Positions 8,855 to 16,964 of a stretch of 64,000 bases of DNA are shown here, one piece after another. Every line of letters starts with the position of its first letter. The first letter of the stretch is position 1. The notes beneath the pieces were generated by a model. That model saw only the letters and a program-made list of their open reading frames with translations, made no database searches and was not told the origin of the DNA. Origin of the DNA: Pedobacter puniceum (GTDB lineage Bacteria; Bacteroidota; Bacteroidia; Sphingobacteriales; Sphingobacteriaceae). A program made the translations under genes and the position numbers. Location of the stretch: NCBI RefSeq assembly GCF_009674685.1, contig NZ_WKJI01000002.1:806001-870000 (forward strand). The letters are read 5' to 3'.

Positions 8855-9036
8855 AAAAATGAAGAAATATTAAGCACATCGGAAATATAACATTTAACCG
8901 TTTAATAATGATTTTATTATGGGATAAAATTAAACAAACCTTCTTTTAGCTAGAAAGTGAAAATCTTTTGTTCATATTCTAACACCTTATATTGAATATG
9001 ATGTAATTTTTTTAATTTTCCGACAAATTTTTATGT

Positions 9037-10578
9037 ATGCCTGTAAAAACATTTGGGAGCGCCGTTTATGGTGTAGAAGCTCAAACCATTACTATTGAAG
9101 TTAATATTTCTGGAGGTAAAGCTGCTTATTTAATTGTGGGTTTGCCCGATAATGCTGTTCGTGAGAGTTTATTGAGAATAGAAAGCGCTTTAACAAATAG
9201 CGGTTTTCGTATGCCACGCCAAAAAATTGTGGTAAATATGGCCCCAGCCGATATCCGTAAAGAAGGCTCTGCTTACGATTTAACCATAGCAACAGGTATT
9301 TTAGCTGCTTCAGGGCAAATTGATGAAGAAGATTTAGGAAATTATCTTATCATGGGTGAGCTTTCCTTAGATGGACAAGTGAAACCCATTAAAGGCGCTT
9401 TACCTATTGCTATAAATGCTCAAAAAGAAAATATCAAAGGCTTTATTTTACCAAGTCAAAACGCTAGAGAGGCCGCAATCGTTAGTAAATTAGAGGTTTA
9501 CGGAGTTAGCCATCTCTCAGAAATTGTAGATTTTTTCAAGAATAGCAAAAAACCACCTTTAACAGTTGTAGATACCCGAGATGAGTTTTTTAAAGCCATC
9601 AATAATTACGATGCTGATTTTGCCGATGTAAGAGGACAAGAAAACATCAAAAGGTCTTTAGAAATTGCAGCTGCTGGTGGTCATAATGCCATTTTGATTG
9701 GCCCTCCAGGAGCAGGTAAAACCATGTTGGCAAAACGCTTACCTACCATTTTGCCACCGTTAAATTTGTACGAGGCCTTAGAAACAACCAAAATACACTC
9801 GGTAGCAGGTAAGCTTTCAGCTTCCGATGCTTTAATTACTACTCGGCCATTCCGCTCTCCACATCACACCGTTTCAGACGTAGCTTTGGTAGGCGGTGGA
9901 AGCAACCCTCAGCCTGGCGAAATCTCTTTGGCTCATAATGGTGTTTTGTTTTTGGATGAATTACCAGAGTTTAAAAGAACCGTTTTAGAAGTTATGCGTC
10001 AGCCTTTAGAAGAAAGGCGTGTTACAGTGGCCCGAGCCAGAATGTCTGTAGATTATCCGTCTAGTTTTATGTTGATAGCGGCCATGAACCCTTGCCCATG
10101 TGGTTATTACAATCATCCCGAAAAGGAATGCGTTTGTGGCCCTGGTGTGGTACAAAAGTATCTCAGTAAAGTAAGTGGTCCTTTATTAGACCGTATAGAT
10201 TTACATGTAGAAGTTACGCCTGTAAATTTTGATGAACTGGCATCTGAAAGGAAATCAGAACCAAGCGAGTTGATTAGAGAAAGAGTGATAAAAGCCCGTT
10301 TAATGCAAACAGAAAGGTTTAAAGAGCATCAAGGTATCAATGCAAATGCAGAAATGAGTCCGCAAATGGTAAGAGCTATTTGCGTAGTTTCTGATGCTGG
10401 GCAGCAATTGCTAAAAACAGCTATGGAAAAATTAGGCTTATCTGCCAGAGCTTATGATAGAATTTTAAAAGTAGCCCGCACTATTGCAGACCTTGCTGGT
10501 AGCGATGAAATTGGCATAGAGCATTTAGCAGAAGCTATACATTTTAGAAGTTTGGATCGAGAAAATTGGGCAGGCTAA
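9037..10578 (+). CDS. comM: YifB/ComM family Mg-chelatase-like AAA+ ATPase
   Basis: 513-residue protein with an N-terminal Lon-protease-like domain (about 1-170) and a Mg-chelatase-type AAA+ module: Walker A GPPGAGKT at 222-229, Walker B GVLFLDELPEF, then a C-terminal helical domain. The MNPCPCGYYNHPEKECVCGP stretch contains the cysteine cluster typical of the family. In competent bacteria ComM is a hexameric helicase that promotes branch migration during recombination; the role outside natural transformation is less clear. It is a single gene, divergent from the DUF4175 operon. Confidence 0.95.
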   Translation: MPVKTFGSAVYGVEAQTITIEVNISGGKAAYLIVGLPDNAVRESLLRIESALTNSGFRMPRQKIVVNMAPADIRKEGSAYDLTIATGILAASGQIDEEDLGNYLIMGELSLDGQVKPIKGALPIAINAQKENIKGFILPSQNAREAAIVSKLEVYGVSHLSEIVDFFKNSKKPPLTVVDTRDEFFKAINNYDADFADVRGQENIKRSLEIAAAGGHNAILIGPPGAGKTMLAKRLPTILPPLNLYEALETTKIHSVAGKLSASDALITTRPFRSPHHTVSDVALVGGGSNPQPGEISLAHNGVLFLDELPEFKRTVLEVMRQPLEERRVTVARARMSVDYPSSFMLIAAMNPCPCGYYNHPEKECVCGPGVVQKYLSKVSGPLLDRIDLHVEVTPVNFDELASERKSEPSELIRERVIKARLMQTERFKEHQGINANAEMSPQMVRAICVVSDAGQQLLKTAMEKLGLSARAYDRILKVARTIADLAGSDEIGIEHLAEAIHFRSLDRENWAG

Positions 10579-10643
10579 AAGCATGACTTAAAACTTACAA
10601 TCATTTTATCTTAAATTTCGTTTATGATTAAAATTGTAAGACC

Positions 10644-11294
10644 ATGAAGTTAGTTAAAATATTAAGCACCAGCATTTTTGCTTTATTAATTATTTCTTGC
10701 AATACTAACGGACAAGTAGGTAAGAACAATGCGGTTAAGTTAGTAGCGCCAAAAGGTAAAGCTATTGCCGCTTTTGCATCTGGTTGTTTTTGGTGTTCTG
10801 AACATATTTTTGAGGCTGTTGTTGGTGTAGACTCTGCCGTTTCTGGATATGCCGGAGGCACTACTGTTAATCCAACCTATGAATTGGTTAATACAGAAAC
10901 CACTGGTCATGCAGAAACCGTTTTGGTTTATTATAACCCTACCATAGTAAGCTACGAAGAACTGGTAGAAGTGTTTTTCTCTTCGCATGACCCTACTACG
11001 CCAAACCAACAAGGTCCAGATAGAGGGTCTTCTTACCGTTCGGTTTTATTTTATCAAACCGATGCCGAGAAAAATATCGCCATGAATGCAATTAAGAAAA
11101 TAAGCAACAGCAATAGATTTAGTAAGCCTATAGTTACAGAGCTTGCCGCTTTAAAAGCCTTTTACAGGGCAGAAGAATATCATCAAGATTTTATAGAACA
11201 TAACCCAAACCAAGCTTATGTTAGAGCGGTTTCAATTCCAAGGTTTGAGAAGTTTAAGAAAGCATACAAAGGAAAATTGAAGAAGGGGTATTGA
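10644..11294 (+). CDS. msrA: Peptide methionine-S-sulfoxide reductase MsrA, lipoprotein form
   Basis: Reduces the S epimer of methionine sulfoxide in proteins. The catalytic motif GCFWC is at residues 47-51 (nucleophile Cys48), followed by SGYAGG and the GHAETV segment. The N-terminus is a lipoprotein signal with lipobox LIISC, so Cys19 would be lipidated and the enzyme exported to the periplasm or outer membrane. The C-terminal region lacks an MsrB domain, so this is MsrA only. A bidirectional hairpin terminator follows. Confidence 0.95.
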   Translation: MKLVKILSTSIFALLIISCNTNGQVGKNNAVKLVAPKGKAIAAFASGCFWCSEHIFEAVVGVDSAVSGYAGGTTVNPTYELVNTETTGHAETVLVYYNPTIVSYEELVEVFFSSHDPTTPNQQGPDRGSSYRSVLFYQTDAEKNIAMNAIKKISNSNRFSKPIVTELAALKAFYRAEEYHQDFIEHNPNQAYVRAVSIPRFEKFKKAYKGKLKKGY

Positions 11295-11304
11295 TGAGGG
11301 TGGA

Positions 11305-11334
11305 AAACAAGGCGAGAAATTTCTCGCCTTGTTT
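11305..11334. terminator. Bidirectional terminator, msrA and the convergent phosphatase gene
   Basis: Perfect 30-bp palindrome (AAACAAGGCGAGAAA followed by its reverse complement). It overlaps the first two bases of the minus-strand gene's stop codon (11333-11335). Confidence 0.85.
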
Positions 11335-12394
11335 ATTTAAACACATTGTCTTTATTAAAATTTAGGTCTAATAGTCTAGCCAATGTACCTGCTATTTGTT
11401 TGGTAAATATTTCATCAGTGTTTTTTACTTCGCCTTTTGCAGATATTGATGGACCTATGGCTGCTATCCAAACCTGTTCTGAGCCAGGGATGCTTTTACC
11501 ATGGCTGGTCCAATTACCAAAAGGAACCTCACCACGGCCATGGTCTGTGGTAATTACTAAAGCGGTTTGGTTCTTATAAAAAGAATCGTTTTGTAGGTAA
11601 TTCCATAAATCGGCAATCATATCATCGCTTTTACGAGCTTGCTCTAGGTAAAATTTATAATCGGCAGTGTGTGCCATATCATCTGTTTCATCAAAACCAA
11701 TGTGTAAAAATTTAGGCTTATAAAATTTTAAATATTGTTTGGCTAACTGGTAGGTAATCACATCCAACCTTACTTTATCAGATATAAAAGGAGGGGCTAA
11801 GCGTTGCATCTCGTTTAATGCTTTAAAACTTTCATCCATTTCTGGAATTTCTAAATCTTCTATACCTGCATTTATCACAAAATCTCCAACAGAATCATTT
11901 AAAATATAATTGAATACATCCCAAGAAGAAAAAGAAGCTACTTTGCTTTTAAAGCTTTCTTGTTGGTTTAGCCATCTTAATAGGTTTTGGTTTTTGTTAT
12001 AAACCCTGTTGTTGTTAGTTATACTGCTATCCACAAAACCCGAAAAAAGCTCGGCATAACCAGGGTAAGAAATCTTGGATGGATTACTTACTGATGCATA
12101 ACTTTTTAAATCTCTGTTGCCTATAATTTGGCCGTTTTTAGCAACTTCACGCCATATAAAAGGCATTAATAGAGCCCTTCTTTTTTGTACATCTTTATGC
12201 CAGAATTTTTTAAATAGATAATCTTTTTGGTTGTTATATCGGCTGTAAATAAGCGAAGAATCTGCGCCTCTAAACAGTTCTTGCCAGCGTAAACCATCAA
12301 TGGTAACTAAAACTACTTTGCTTTCAGTTTGCGCAATAGCAGCAAAATGGAAAAACATCAGAAAGGATAATAAAATCTTTTTAGGCATCATCAA
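11333..12394 (-). CDS. Secreted alkaline-phosphatase-superfamily hydrolase (phosphodiesterase/sulfatase-like)
   Basis: 353-residue protein with a cleavable signal peptide (MPKKILLSFLMFFHFAAIAQ, cleavage after AIAQ). Superfamily metal-site motifs are visible: VTIDGLRWQELF near the mature N-terminus, HIGFDETDDMAHTADY in the middle, and TTDHGRG followed by TSHGKSIPG at the end. The nucleophile region SYPGYAELFSG differs from the Thr-x-x-Gly pattern of the PafA-type gene at 20.8 kb, so the nucleophile is uncertain. The substrate (phosphate mono- or diester, or sulfate) cannot be told from sequence. Two extra ATGs in front of the signal peptide leave the start uncertain by one or two codons. Confidence 0.82.
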   Translation of the reverse strand: MMMPKKILLSFLMFFHFAAIAQTESKVVLVTIDGLRWQELFRGADSSLIYSRYNNQKDYLFKKFWHKDVQKRRALLMPFIWREVAKNGQIIGNRDLKSYASVSNPSKISYPGYAELFSGFVDSSITNNNRVYNKNQNLLRWLNQQESFKSKVASFSSWDVFNYILNDSVGDFVINAGIEDLEIPEMDESFKALNEMQRLAPPFISDKVRLDVITYQLAKQYLKFYKPKFLHIGFDETDDMAHTADYKFYLEQARKSDDMIADLWNYLQNDSFYKNQTALVITTDHGRGEVPFGNWTSHGKSIPGSEQVWIAAIGPSISAKGEVKNTDEIFTKQIAGTLARLLDLNFNKDNVFK

Positions 12395-12459
12395 TAATAA
12401 TGAAAAAACAGAAGAATGAATTAATCAAACGATTATAAATCAACTCGTCATAAAAACTT

Positions 12460-12467
12460 TACTTTTG
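12460..12467 (+). promoter_or_regulatory. -7 box for rimM-trmD
   Basis: TACTTTTG matches TAnnTTTG and ends 23 bp before the rimM start codon, giving a very short leader. Confidence 0.55.
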
Positions 12468-12490
12468 CAAGAGTTTATAAAATAAAAAGC

Positions 12491-13018
12491 ATGAGTACGG
12501 GCGATTATGTAGAAATAGGTTTTATTACCAAAACCCACGGTTTAAAAGGCGAACTTCAAGTTTCGTTTAGTTATGATAATCCTGAGAAGCTAAAACTAAA
12601 ATCTGTTTACATAGAAATTGGTGGTAAAATGGTGCCTTATTTTGTTTCGCAGTTTAAGTTATCGCAAAAGCAGTTGGGTTACTTTTTATTTGAAGACATT
12701 AACCATATAGATAAAGCGCAGCCCTTGGCAAAGAAGAAAATTTTTCTAGCTAAAAGGCTGATGCCTAAAAAAAGTAAAGAAGAGTTTACTTATAAAGATT
12801 TAAAAGGTTTTACAGTTGTTGATGAACAAGAAGGTGAACTTGGAGAAATTTTAGAAGTAAGAGAATACCCTCAGCAGTTTTTAGCTACGGTTATGTATCA
12901 GGAAAAAGAAGTATTGTTTCCCTTATCCGAAGATTTAATTTTAGGAATGGATATCGAAAATAAAATCCTAAATATAGAGCTTCCTGATGGTTTGTTGGAT
13001 GTTTATCTTCAAGATTAA
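12491..13018 (+). CDS. rimM: Ribosome maturation factor RimM
   Basis: Assists assembly of the 30S head domain around ribosomal protein uS19. The 175-residue protein has the two expected halves: the N-terminal RimM domain ([16 protein letters not shown], the conserved G-x-I-x-K-x-H-G-x-K-G-E pattern) and a PRC-barrel half (about 98-170, including LFPLSEDLI). It is followed by trmD after 5 bp, the conserved rimM-trmD-rplS order. rpsP, often first in this operon in other bacteria, is not here; rimM has its own promoter box. Confidence 0.95.
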   Translation: MSTGDYVEIGFITKTHGLKGELQVSFSYDNPEKLKLKSVYIEIGGKMVPYFVSQFKLSQKQLGYFLFEDINHIDKAQPLAKKKIFLAKRLMPKKSKEEFTYKDLKGFTVVDEQEGELGEILEVREYPQQFLATVMYQEKEVLFPLSEDLILGMDIENKILNIELPDGLLDVYLQD

Positions 13019-13023
13019 GAGCT

Positions 13024-13698
13024 ATGAGATTTGATATCATAACCGTTTTACCAGCTTTATTAGAAAGTCCGTTTGCGCATTCTATTATGCAAAGGGCACA
13101 AAAAAAAGGTCTGGCAGAAATTCATATTCATAATTTAAGAGATTATGCAAGCAACAAACACAAAAGTATTGATGATTATCCGTACGGCGGTGGTAGTGGT
13201 ATGGTTATGCAGATTGAGCCTTTTGCTGCTTGCATAGAGAAATTACAGGCAGAAAGAGTTTATGATGAGATTATTTTTATGACTCCCGATGGCGTTACTT
13301 TTAAACAAGAAATAGCCAACGAGCTTTCTATTAAAGGAAACATCATGATTCTTTGTGGCCATTATAAAGGTATAGACCAAAGAATTAGAGATGTATTTGT
13401 AACCAGAGAGATTTCTGTTGGAGATTTTGTGCTTTCTGGTGGCGAGTTACCCGCCGCTTTAATTGTTGATGCTGTGGTAAGATTAATACCTGGTGTTTTA
13501 TCAGACGAAACATCGGCCTTGTCTGATTCTTTTCAAGGCGAATTGTTAGACGCTCCAGTTTACTCAAGACCAGCAGATTGGCGAGGATATAAAGTACCTG
13601 ATATTTTATTAAGCGGTGACCAAGCTAAAATAGAACAGTGGCGCTATGAGCAAGCCTTAGAACGTACTAAAAAACGCCGACCAGATTTGTTGGAGTAA
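13024..13698 (+). CDS. trmD: tRNA (guanine-37-N1)-methyltransferase TrmD
   Basis: SPOUT-class methyltransferase that makes m1G37 in tRNA and prevents +1 frameshifting. Of its 224 residues, the knot-forming and SAM-binding elements are visible: [29 protein letters not shown] and the segment from residue 133 ([11 protein letters not shown]). The usual [18 protein letters not shown] segment is near the C-terminus. Length fits the family. It is transcribed with rimM. Confidence 0.97.
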   Translation: MRFDIITVLPALLESPFAHSIMQRAQKKGLAEIHIHNLRDYASNKHKSIDDYPYGGGSGMVMQIEPFAACIEKLQAERVYDEIIFMTPDGVTFKQEIANELSIKGNIMILCGHYKGIDQRIRDVFVTREISVGDFVLSGGELPAALIVDAVVRLIPGVLSDETSALSDSFQGELLDAPVYSRPADWRGYKVPDILLSGDQAKIEQWRYEQALERTKKRRPDLLE

Positions 13699-13722
13699 GC
13701 TTAGAATGGAAGCTTTTTTAAT
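13697..13722 (+). terminator. Possible weak terminator after trmD
   Basis: AAGCTT, a 7-nt loop, then AAGCTT followed by TTTT. The stem is only 6 bp, so read-through to rplS is plausible. Confidence 0.35.
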
Positions 13723-13822
13723 TGATGAACCCAAAAAATTAATTATTTTTTCTTTTTTTGAGATTAAATAAATTGCAAATCTTCAAATAAATAAGCCCGA
13801 TTTTAAATAGAAAACAAGCTAA

Positions 13823-13943
13823 CAGGCTCATCTACAGTTGGTATTGCCTGCGGATGTAGATAAGATGTTAATTGTGGAAAATTTTAATTATGTTTTTTAT
13901 TATCAAAAATTATCCCTAATATTGCACTCCGAAATTTCGGTGC
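13823..13943 (+). promoter_or_regulatory. Structured segment in the rplS leader (pseudoknot-capable, plus a hairpin)
   Basis: The 286-bp trmD-rplS gap has no gene. It contains CAGGC (13823-13827) and GCCTG (13846-13850) interleaved with ATCTACA (13830-13836) and TGTAGAT (13855-13861), the pairing order of an H-type pseudoknot. A second hairpin, CCGAAATTTCGG inside a flanking GCA/TGC pair, lies at 13924-13943, 41 bp before the start codon. Ribosomal-protein leaders often carry such autoregulatory structures. Whether this stretch is transcribed as the rplS leader is not shown. Confidence 0.35.
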
Positions 13944-13984
13944 GGTTGGTATTTATCTCAATCGTAATTTAACAGCATAAAATC

Positions 13985-14332
13985 ATGGATTTAGTAAAAT
14001 TTGTAGAAGAGCAGGTTGTAGAGAAAAAACAGTTACCTGCATTTAAATCTGGAGATACCATCAGCGTTCACTATAAAATTCGTGAAGGAAATAAAGAGCG
14101 TATTCAGGTTTATCAAGGTGTAGTTATCCAGAGAAATAGTGCTGGTTCTACAGAAACCTTTACCGTAAGAAAAATGTCTAATGGTGTTGGTGTAGAGCGT
14201 ATATTTCCTGTGAATTCTCCAAACATCGATAAAATCGAAGTTAACAATGTTGGTAAAGTTCGTAGAGCAAAATTATTCTACTTACGTGAGCTTACTGGTA
14301 AAGCAGCTCGTATCAAATCTAAAAGAGTTTAA
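13985..14332 (+). CDS. rplS: 50S ribosomal protein bL19
   Basis: Component of the large subunit at the 30S-50S interface. The 115-residue sequence shows the family pattern: [28 protein letters not shown], then [23 protein letters not shown], ending [16 protein letters not shown]. It lies downstream of trmD in the usual order but across a 286-bp gap with potential RNA structure, so it probably has its own leader or promoter. A strong terminator follows. Confidence 0.97.
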   Translation: MDLVKFVEEQVVEKKQLPAFKSGDTISVHYKIREGNKERIQVYQGVVIQRNSAGSTETFTVRKMSNGVGVERIFPVNSPNIDKIEVNNVGKVRRAKLFYLRELTGKAARIKSKRV

Positions 14333-14349
14333 TTATCTCAAAATAATAA

Positions 14350-14385
14350 AAAAGCCTTTCAGTAATTTTCTGAAAGGCTTTTTTT
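14350..14385 (+). terminator. Terminator of rplS
   Basis: Stem AGCCTTTCAG / CTGAAAGGCT with flanking A and T runs, 7-nt loop. The A-run on the left means it could also work for the minus-strand gene that ends at 14407. Confidence 0.85.
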
Positions 14386-14406
14386 ATGCGCTCTTTTTTA
14401 TAAAGT

Positions 14407-16227
14407 TTATGGCGCTATCAGTACATAAACTTTATAATGAATAATAGTGGTTTTTTGATTTTCTTCTTCAATACCCATTTCTTCTATTCTGGTGGTGATG
14501 TTTAAACCCTTCCATTGCTGGGTAAGTGTTAAATCTTTGTTTGGTACTTCAAAAGTGTTATAATTTTTATCAGCAATAGGATAGCTTCTTTTTAATAATT
14601 GCTTCCCTAGTTTGTAAAGTTGTAAAGAAAGCTTTTCTTTACCCGAAACCAAGTATAACTCTTGCTCATTCTCTTTACAAATTTTAAAAGCTTTTCCAAA
14701 GGCTGTTATTTCTTTGAATTTGTTATCTCTAAAAGAAGACTGATTTTCTATCGTTACCAAAACGCTTGCTTTTTCTATACTTAAAACCTCTTTTTCTTTA
14801 TTGCTAAAGTTGTAAAAATTCCCTTGCATACTTGGGTTGTACATAGGGTTAAGTCCAAGCAACTTTAATACAGAATCTTTGGTGTTTTCTTTTGTTTGAT
14901 AATTTTGATACTGGTTTAAAGAATCCTTTTTGTTCTTATTCTTAAAAAAGGTTTTAATATCGCTAAGCGATGTTTTAGTAAAGGGCTGTAGAGCCATTAT
15001 ACCATGATAATCATGTAAATAATCAACAATATTTCTAATTTCTTGATCTCTTTCTTTGGTAGCTTTGATTTCTAAGAGAGCACTTAATCTTTTTTGTTGA
15101 GAGTTTCTTGAAATGCTTTGCAAACCCCATGGTCCAAAAGAAATGATAAGCGCTATCACACAAAGGCTGATAGGAATCATCCTGATTTGTTCTTGCCCTT
15201 TAATTAAAAAATAAAGCGTTATAAAGCTTAGCCAAAGGGTGAGAACAATTAAAACATACCTACTTTCTGTTATACCATAATCAGATACACGGGTATAAAC
15301 CGCAAGAACCAAAAGAACAATAAGAGGAATTAAAAAAAGGTAGAAGCTTTTACTAAAGAGTTTTATCCATTTGTTTTCTTCTAAATTTCTAAGCGGATGA
15401 ACCAATAGCAAAGAAAGCATACCAAAAACGGCATAACCCAATATCAGTATAGATACAAATCCGTTAGGTAAATGCCATTCAAATAAGATTTTCCCTTCAT
15501 AAGCTAAAAGGATAAGTAGATAAATACTAGCTAAGGGAATTAATACATACTGTGTGAAAATTTTAAGTCCTTTTGGGTAAGATTGTTCTTCTTCTAGAGT
15601 TTCTAAAGGTTTAGGAACTCCTGATAAGAAAAACAGTGTATTAAATATGCCAACAATAAAAAGCCATAAGCGTAGGTAGATAGATTCACTCCATTTTGTA
15701 TCAAACAAAACTTGTATGCTTAGAATAGCTATACTAAGACCGATAAATAATACAGCGCTGTATAATGCAGAAGTTAAGAAGCGTAAAAATAAGCTCTTGT
15801 TAAGTTGCCAAAAAGCTTGGTTTTCTTCTGTTTTATGAAAAGCAGCAACAGAAACCATTAAATGAAAAGCAAAGGCAAGAATGAGGAGAATTAGAATATG
15901 CGCTTCTTTTTCAAAAGGATTTAAGATAAAACTTAAAGAAAACAGGAAAGCTATAAGCGCTATATTAACGCCTATTTTAATGGGATTTTTAAGTTTACGC
16001 TTTTCTGCAAATAATGCAAAAGCTAAGGTAAGAGCGAGACCTAAATTGCCTATGTAAGCGCCCTTTACAAGTTCTTCGTTATAAGTATTGTCAAGATCTT
16101 TTACGGTAAGCGCAATTAAAGAGCTGGTTGCTAAAACTGCAAACAATAGCGGGATGGGGAACCTTTGAAATACTGCTAGTGCCGTATAACCAATTTGTTT
16201 AAGCGAAGGAAACTTCATAAGAAACAT
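14407..16227 (-). CDS. DUF4153-type polytopic membrane protein
   Basis: 606-residue protein with about ten hydrophobic segments over residues 15-375 and a soluble C-terminal domain of about 220 residues (FKVCKENEQELYLVSGKEKLSLQLYK-like beta-rich segments). It fits Bacteroidota proteins annotated DUF4153, of unknown function. It lies 25 bp downstream of the response-regulator gene on the same strand, so it is probably the third gene of the two-component operon, possibly an envelope output or accessory sensor. That link is inference. Confidence 0.75.
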   Translation of the reverse strand: MFLMKFPSLKQIGYTALAVFQRFPIPLLFAVLATSSLIALTVKDLDNTYNEELVKGAYIGNLGLALTLAFALFAEKRKLKNPIKIGVNIALIAFLFSLSFILNPFEKEAHILILLILAFAFHLMVSVAAFHKTEENQAFWQLNKSLFLRFLTSALYSAVLFIGLSIAILSIQVLFDTKWSESIYLRLWLFIVGIFNTLFFLSGVPKPLETLEEEQSYPKGLKIFTQYVLIPLASIYLLILLAYEGKILFEWHLPNGFVSILILGYAVFGMLSLLLVHPLRNLEENKWIKLFSKSFYLFLIPLIVLLVLAVYTRVSDYGITESRYVLIVLTLWLSFITLYFLIKGQEQIRMIPISLCVIALIISFGPWGLQSISRNSQQKRLSALLEIKATKERDQEIRNIVDYLHDYHGIMALQPFTKTSLSDIKTFFKNKNKKDSLNQYQNYQTKENTKDSVLKLLGLNPMYNPSMQGNFYNFSNKEKEVLSIEKASVLVTIENQSSFRDNKFKEITAFGKAFKICKENEQELYLVSGKEKLSLQLYKLGKQLLKRSYPIADKNYNTFEVPNKDLTLTQQWKGLNITTRIEEMGIEEENQKTTIIHYKVYVLIAP

Positions 16228-16252
16228 TATTTCTTATGAAATTAGCTTTTAC

Positions 16253-16954
16253 TTACTGATTTACCAAGAGTTTGTACCCTTTTCCGTGTACATTGATGAT
16301 TTCTACTCGGCTATCTTCTTTAAGGTATTTACGTAATTTACTTAAGAAAACATCCATACTACGGCCGTTAAAGTAGTTATCATCATGCCAAATTTGTAAG
16401 AGTGCTTCTTCTCTGGTTAAAACATCATTCATTTTAAGACACAATAATCGTAGTAATTCTGCCTCTTTGGTGCTCAATTTTTGTTGCTCTTCACCGTTGA
16501 TAATTGTTTGATGCTGATAATCAAAAGTGTATTTACCGATAGTAAAAATCTTAGGCTTTTCTTCCTCGACTTTTTCTTGGTTGCCAGCTCTTTTTAAGAG
16601 GGCATTAATGCGTAATAAAAGCTCTTCTATTTTAAAAGGTTTGGTAATATAATCATCGCCACCCAAACCAAAAGCTTCGGTTTTATCTTCCATCATACCT
16701 TTGGCTGTGGCAAAAATAATAGGTATGTGTTTGTTTATCTTTCTGATGTCTTTTGCCAGCGTGAATCCGTCTTTTTTAGGCATCATCACATCCAGGATAC
16801 AAATATCATAAGTTGAAGATGTAAATGCTTTTAAGCCCTCATCTCCATCATCACAAAGGGTAACCTCAAACTTTCCTTTTAAAGAAAGGTAGTCTTCTAA
16901 AATCATCCCTAGGTTAGGATCGTCTTCTACTAAAAGAATTTTTTTTGCACTCAT
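16253..16954 (-). CDS. OmpR-family response regulator, RprY-like
   Basis: DNA-binding regulator of 233 residues. Receiver domain residues 1-120: acidic pair EDD near positions 10-12, phospho-acceptor Asp in CILDVMMPKKDG, the conserved Thr/Ala region FATAKG, and Lys in DDYITKPF. The winged-helix domain occupies about 135-230, with LSTKEAELLRLLC and the FLSKLRKYL recognition region. Its kinase gene lies 10 bp upstream. The pair resembles RprX/RprY of Bacteroides, an envelope- and redox-related system; equivalence is inferred from architecture. Confidence 0.88.
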   Translation of the reverse strand: MSAKKILLVEDDPNLGMILEDYLSLKGKFEVTLCDDGDEGLKAFTSSTYDICILDVMMPKKDGFTLAKDIRKINKHIPIIFATAKGMMEDKTEAFGLGGDDYITKPFKIEELLLRINALLKRAGNQEKVEEEKPKIFTIGKYTFDYQHQTIINGEEQQKLSTKEAELLRLLCLKMNDVLTREEALLQIWHDDNYFNGRSMDVFLSKLRKYLKEDSRVEIINVHGKGYKLLVNQ

Positions 16955-16964
16955 TTATATGGTA

